DNA from: Monoplex corrugatus
Taxonomy: Eukaryota > Mollusca > Gastropoda > Littorinimorpha > Ranellidae
Length of the DNA: 64,000 nt
Direction: 5' to 3'
NCBI GenBank assembly: GCA_030674185.1
Contig: CM060307.1
Coordinates: 60,546,481 to 60,610,480 of the forward strand
The position numbers were made by a program, and so were the translations under genes. Each line of letters begins with the position of its first letter. The first letter of the stretch is position 1. The notes beneath the pieces were generated by a model. That model did not search any database, was not told where the DNA came from, and worked only from the letters and a program-made list of their open reading frames with translations. Of the stretch, positions 60,001-64,000 are shown piece by piece.

Positions 60001-63000
60001 ATGATACCAGTCATTAGTTGGAAGCAGAAATGATATGCTGGCCGTAAACAGCGGAGATGATGCTGTGCGACCCACCTTCACATGTTCATGAGATGCCCCT
60101 GAGGTAGAAAGAGAGCGTCAGTAGGTGGTGTCCAAGATTTCAGGCAGAGAAAATTTGTGAAGAAAAGCCAAGGAAGAGGTCCAGGCACATAGTTCATGGG
60201 CGCTGGGTCTGGTAGAACTGAACCATTTCTAAGCTCTGTAAGACTCACTAATACTGTCAGAGCTCCATAGGGATAGAGAGGAGTATTTGATATTGATAGA
60301 ATAATCGGAGCTGAAAGAGATGAAGAGGTGGCATTGTTGAGGTCGCCATAGAGTAGAGGAGCGTCGATAGTATTGGCAGAGCATTCTAACAGGGTAAAAG
60401 TTGTGATACAGATCATCCAGATCACTTAGGAAGAGGGAAAGGGGCTGAATGTGAATCACATGGAAGGGTATTCCTGCTGGTTTCTGGCTAGGAATTCCAA
60501 TAAGAAACAGAGGGCAAAAGATCTGTCAAGTTTTTTTGAAATGTCCTTTGGGAAATCACTGAAACAGTGTACTTCACTGCATCACCTGCCAGAAACGAGC
60601 GTAATGAGGAAGGCTGACAAGGCGTATGGCTCTGACATAGGAAATGGTAATCCACAAGGCAATGGTGAAAAGCACAAGGAAAGAGTAATCCAAGAGCACA
60701 GAGCAGTAATCCAGTGAAGAGGGCACACACACTGACGTAAAATTCTAAGAGGTAACAGAAACATTAGATCACAATGAACCACAGAGCACAGTGACCACAC
60801 AAAGATATAAATCGTCAAGCAAGAGCACACAAATGGCTGACTATTGAACACACTGGAAGTTGAGTGGTAAACACTCTAATCAAGAACAAGGAAACACCAA
60901 GAGAGTTAAGACTGAGAGCTGGGCACACAGACTAAATAGCGTGCAGAAAGTATGGTCATTTCGCATGCTGAGACAAAGAGGATGATCACATATGGGCCGG
61001 ACCAGGTATTGAGATAGGGGTGGACTCGACAGTGGCATCTGGCAGCGTGCATCTTTTCACCAATTTATCGATCACTTGGTTTGCAGTTAGTATGGTCTCT
61101 CACATTAGCTGAGCTTATGCACTTGTAAGATATGGTTACATTATGTGCAATTAAACATCTAATCAAACAGAACTCTGAATGACATCTGGAGACGATCCAA
61201 CCATAAACAGCTGACATATTTTTTTCATGGACATCCAGCACACAGATACATGTCCTTCGATATCAACTGAAATACTCCCCTATCTTTTTAAAGGGCGAGA
61301 ATAAAAAAAACAAACGAACAATAAGCAAAAAAAATAACAACAAAAACACAGGAAAAAACTCACGCACTGTAGCATTACATAAACTATAACTCATTACATT
61401 TGGCTGTGATTTGGTAAACGGCATTTCACATTAAAATAGAACTAAACTTTCCAAGTTGTATGATCATCTCGTTTCACAACAAGCAGCACAGAAAGGATTA
61501 CATGACTTCTGCAACATGAAATGTTAATGATGGAATATCATTATCAAAAACAAATCCCGAGTTACCATGAATTTTCTTTCATGTGCAGCTAATTTTTGCA
61601 GGAAGAAGCTGTAGAAGGGGTTATAGGTGGACTCCTGTTTGCAGCACAAGGTAGCCACAACCACAATCTCTTGCTGCTGTGGACCTTTCAACCCCAACTG
61701 AAGAACTCTCTGGAACGCATCCTCATAATCCTGCACACACACACACATCACAGTCTCCTATAACTTTAATTGCTTTCCCTTTTCTGTTCACAATTCAACA
61801 AAAGCAGAATGTTTCATAGAAACAGAATGTGTCAACATGTGTGTACATGTGTGTGTATATGTTGGGAAGAGAGTGCATACGTGCATCCATGTGTGTGTAT
61901 ATGTAAGGAATGATCATTTCAGTTGTATATATCCTTATAAAATAGCACAGAGTGAGATCTTCTATACCAATTACCACATCAAGTTTTGAGATGACAAAAA
62001 TAAAATAAATATCTTTATCTGACAGACTAGAGCACTGTCAGAAGTGCTGAATTTGATCATAATGTATATGTTTTTGTTTTGTAAAAAAAACTTATTTGCA
62101 ACAAACAAATGGCACATTATTTAAAGAAAACAAACAAGTTTCAAGTTAATACTTACCTCACTTGACATGAGAACAAAGAATATGGATCGTCGAAGATCTG
62201 AATTTATCCTCAGCTTTTTGGCTAGATGCACAAGCTTTTGGCTCACTGCCCCAACAACAGATGAAGCTGGAGCAGCATTTGCTGTGACTGAAAAGGAAAA
62301 AAATAGCCTGACATATACTTTTAACCTTTCTTGCTGTACACATGCTGTGAGCATTTTCCATTTTTATGGACATGTCCAGTGATGATGGAACCCTTCACTA
62401 CCTGGCAGTTTTAGCATTTTTCTAATTAATTTCAAATATTGCATTTGATTTAAGCTGGTGTTCTCTTTGGTATGGGCGAACAAAAACAAAACGACTTCAG
62501 AACAGGAACACTATCAAACAATCTGACATTCAAAAATATAATCATACACAAAACCACAATGTAACTAAACAATCATAAACAAAACTACAACACAACTAAA
62601 TATCCAAAATCTAAACAATATCAGAGTTGAAGGACCAATACTATTGCACAATGTGCACCAGAATCTGTTCAAAAACAACCCTTAGTTTACATTTTTTTGA
62701 ACATGAGAGATTTCACAGCCATTCACACTCTTTTTCTTCAGAATTTGATTAAACCCATGGAATATCATATCCAAACAAAAATTATTCTTATGCTTTCAGT
62801 AAGTCAGGCTACGAAACTTACAATCAATTCACACAAAAAAATGATATACAGTCGAGTTATGCATCAAGAAACAGTATTTCTCAATATATGATGTAAGATG
62901 ATAATAAATGAAACTTTATTTCCCTGATATGATGTAGGATGATAATAAATGAAACTCTTTATTTCCCATGATAAAGGCAGGTTAAAAATCATGACAGCAT

Positions 63001-64000
63001 TCTCTTCTATAGTATAGTGCAATGCAAACACAGGTGCACAAAGTCGAAAAGCACAAGGTAAACAAAATTTGTGAAAACAGATACATAAATATATTGAACT
63101 CTACTGCACACACAATGATTAAAGAATCTGTCTCTCTCTTTCTTCATGTAGATCAAGACAAATACTGACTGCTACTGGCACTACGACAAGGAAAGTTTTG
63201 AGATCCAATCACTTTTACAGCCATTTTGTGATGCTGAACCCAAACTAGAAGAGGGATGTTTCATTCTTCAAGTAAAAAGTACATGTATTGTCCATGTGTC
63301 ATAAAATAAGGGCTAGAAATGTAATAGCAACATTCTAGAATGTATTGACAATACCAAAGAAATAAGACGGAAGCAGGGAGAATTTTTATTAGAGGAGTGT
63401 TCCGAGCTTACAGTTTTTGTGCTCTGTATCCGCTTCTGGGCTAGCTGAATGGGTAGCGCAAACTGCGTTAGATTTGAGAAGTTCTACAATACATGGGAGA
63501 TAATTCCTAAGAGTTATGTCCTTTGATTAGTATTGACAATAGTTCTTTCATTTGTACCATTTGCGGCTTTGAAACAGAATTTTGATAAAATAGTATATTC
63601 TGACAGTCAATCACACATTGTAGTATCAGTAACACATTGCAGTATACATGATGTTTTTTTTTTCTTCTAGACCTTACCTTTGCTGTCAGTTGTGTCAGCA
63701 TTCAATCTGCCCTCCCAGGCTGACCCAACAATCCACCAGCGACCTTTGTGTTCAGCCTGCAGCAAGTCTTTCATCCCGATGTTCAATTGGTTGTCTGCCA
63801 AACCGCCAGCTGGTCCAAATAACCAACACACAAATAGTAATGTAACTTCTCTTCTGCTTTGTGCCTGATTTAGTAGCACTGCATTCTCAACATAAGCTCA
63901 GAAAGTCTACTTCCCTCCTTTTTGATTCAGCAAAGGGAGTGTGGGGATGTAGTTTTACCGCATGGTATCCTTAAACATGTCTTGCATAAACACAGCTTGT
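56796..64000 (-). CDS. NOM1: NOM1, nucleolar MIF4G/MA3-domain protein (C-terminal five exons; 5' part outside the window)
   Basis: NOM1 (yeast Sgd1) is a nucleolar factor for 18S rRNA processing and small-subunit assembly. It works with an eIF4A-type helicase, and in vertebrates it recruits protein phosphatase 1. About 270 C-terminal residues are encoded here: KGRWWIVGSAWEG just before the MA3 domain, then the MA3 domain itself (LAKKLRINSDLRRSIFFVLM, DYEDAFQRVLQLGLKG, STYNPFYSFFLQKL, AIQFHMWDTFK, AHLLASKSLSLSVLK) and the tail (VLEFGVLNKAVIKFLK). The MIF4G domain and N-terminus should lie beyond 64000. All four introns have GT..AG ends and matching phases. The gene converges with GALNT; 17.5 kb separate the two stops. 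Confidence 0.93.
57640..58330 (-). mobile_element. CR1/L2-type LINE relic in the last NOM1 intron
   Basis: The - strand reads QYILSKLQKVQHSAARLVLK, LLYKLHWLPVQAQIDFK and later FGQSSFSFCVPQQWNTLPLD, colinear with the RT C-terminus of L2/Rex-like LINEs. Same strand as NOM1. Decayed. Confidence 0.8.
58009..58170 (-). repeat. 81-bp tandem duplication within the LINE relic
   Basis: 58009-58089 and 58090-58170 are near identical. The unit is 27 codons, so the LINE frame is kept across it. Confidence 0.95.
58535..58666 (-). CDS. NOM1: NOM1 exon, end of MA3
   Basis: 44 codons, IAIQFHMWDTFKTMEDLNSS, SRNNLAAMLAHLLASKSLSL and SVLK. Phase 0 on both sides, donor AG|GTATGC. Confidence 0.95.
58667..59605. 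other. NOM1 intron, with one tandem duplication
   Basis: At 59013-59110 a unit of about 49 bp (TGATTGCTTAACTAAACACA, GCTGCAACATAAGTACTTAA) occurs twice. Otherwise nothing recognised. Confidence 0.6.
59606..59936. mobile_element. Foldback element with about 50-bp arms
   Basis: AAATCTCCTTTTAATAAAC with CATATCTTACAAATGC (59615-59652) is complementary to GTTGTAAGATATGAAAAG with TTATTAAAAGGGGATTTG (59885-59930). The ATATCTTACAAATGC motif recurs at about 59951 and, inverted, near 61124. Confidence 0.7.
59937..61565. other. NOM1 intron, mostly unassigned
   Basis: Unique-looking sequence. A - strand frame at 60078-60425 is open but unrecognised. Confidence 0.5.
61566..61730 (-). CDS. NOM1: NOM1 exon, MA3 core
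   Basis: 55 codons, DYEDAFQRVLQLGLKGPQQQ, EIVVVATLCCKQESTYNPFY and SFFLQKLAAHERKFM. Acceptor TGTGTGTGTGCAG, donor TG|GTAACT, phase 0. Confidence 0.96.
62157..62287 (-). CDS. NOM1: NOM1 exon, start of MA3
   Basis: Residues TANAAPASSVVGAVSQKLVH and LAKKLRINSDLRRSIFFVLM plus SSE. Enters with one base supplied upstream, leaves in phase 0 at GAG|GTAAGT. Confidence 0.95.
62288..63677. other. NOM1 intron with small repeats
   Basis: A unit of about 47 bp (GATGATAATAAATGAAACT followed by TTATTTCCC) is duplicated at about 62893-62968. A copy of the left-edge repeat lies at 63379-63530. The rest is unassigned. Confidence 0.6.
63379..63530 (+). repeat. Second copy of the left-edge dispersed repeat
   Basis: GAGCTTACAGTTTTTGTGCT ... 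GCTAGCTGAATGGGTAGCGC ... GATTTGAGAAGTTCTACAA matches 255-415 with few changes. Confidence 0.85.
63678..63809 (-). CDS. NOM1: NOM1 exon upstream of MA3
   Basis: Encodes GGLADNQLNIGMKDLLQAEH and KGRWWIVGSAWEGRLNADTT plus DSK. The donor AAAG|GTAAGG is clear. The start is placed at acceptor GGACCAG; an alternative acceptor TTTGGCAG would begin it at 63794 in the same phase. Preceding exons are outside the window. Confidence 0.88.

Noticed and set aside
60078..60717. Coding exons inside a NOM1 intron
   Set aside because: The frames on both strands overlap, match nothing I recognise and lack a consistent donor or acceptor.

Overview
The window is animal nuclear DNA. It has long introns with GT..AG borders, coding exons of 90-330 bp, extreme (TG)n/(CA)n and (GA)n microsatellites, and dense relics of LINEs, tRNA-headed SINEs, a Ty3/gypsy element and TTAA-flanked piggyBac-type elements. 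The SINE types and the protein character suggest a gastropod mollusc. That taxonomic call is inference, not something a single sequence here proves.

Two real genes can be built exon by exon, and they converge tail to tail. On the + strand, 2251-39279 holds a complete polypeptide N-acetylgalactosaminyltransferase of the GALNT11 type. It initiates mucin-type O-glycosylation in the Golgi. There are 11 exon positions, and all junction phases fit. The fourth position exists twice: exon 4A (20800-21015) and exon 4B (28229-28429) encode alternative versions of the same catalytic segment in the same phase. The predicted isoforms are 569 aa (4A) and 564 aa (4B). Joining exon 3 directly to exon 5, skipping both, creates an in-frame TGA exactly at the junction. 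This mutually exclusive exon pair is the main discovery candidate. On the - strand, 63809 down to 56796 holds the last five exons of NOM1 (nucleolar protein with MIF4G/MA3 domains, a small-subunit rRNA processing factor). Its 5' part lies beyond the right edge.

Layout: 1-2250, upstream repeats and a LINE relic carrying a MITE. 2251-11632, exon 1 and a 9 kb intron with TG arrays, a Ty3/gypsy relic and a LINE relic with RNase H. 11633-21015, exons 2, 3 and 4A. 21016-28228, the intron between 4A and 4B, with a 25-bp minisatellite, a microsatellite island of about 860 bp, and a 116-bp satellite interrupted by a MITE and by a LINE with a target-site duplication. 28229-39279, exon 4B to the last exon, with an internally deleted piggyBac-like element in intron 7. 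39280-56795, intergenic or 3' flanking DNA with several MITEs, a 43-copy minisatellite (51735-53410) and a LINE-in-LINE insertion. 56796-64000, NOM1.

The two genes have no shared pathway that the sequence shows. The repeats matter mainly where they sit in the GALNT introns: complementary UG and CA tracts could fold the pre-mRNA around exons 6-7 and inside the 4A-4B intron.
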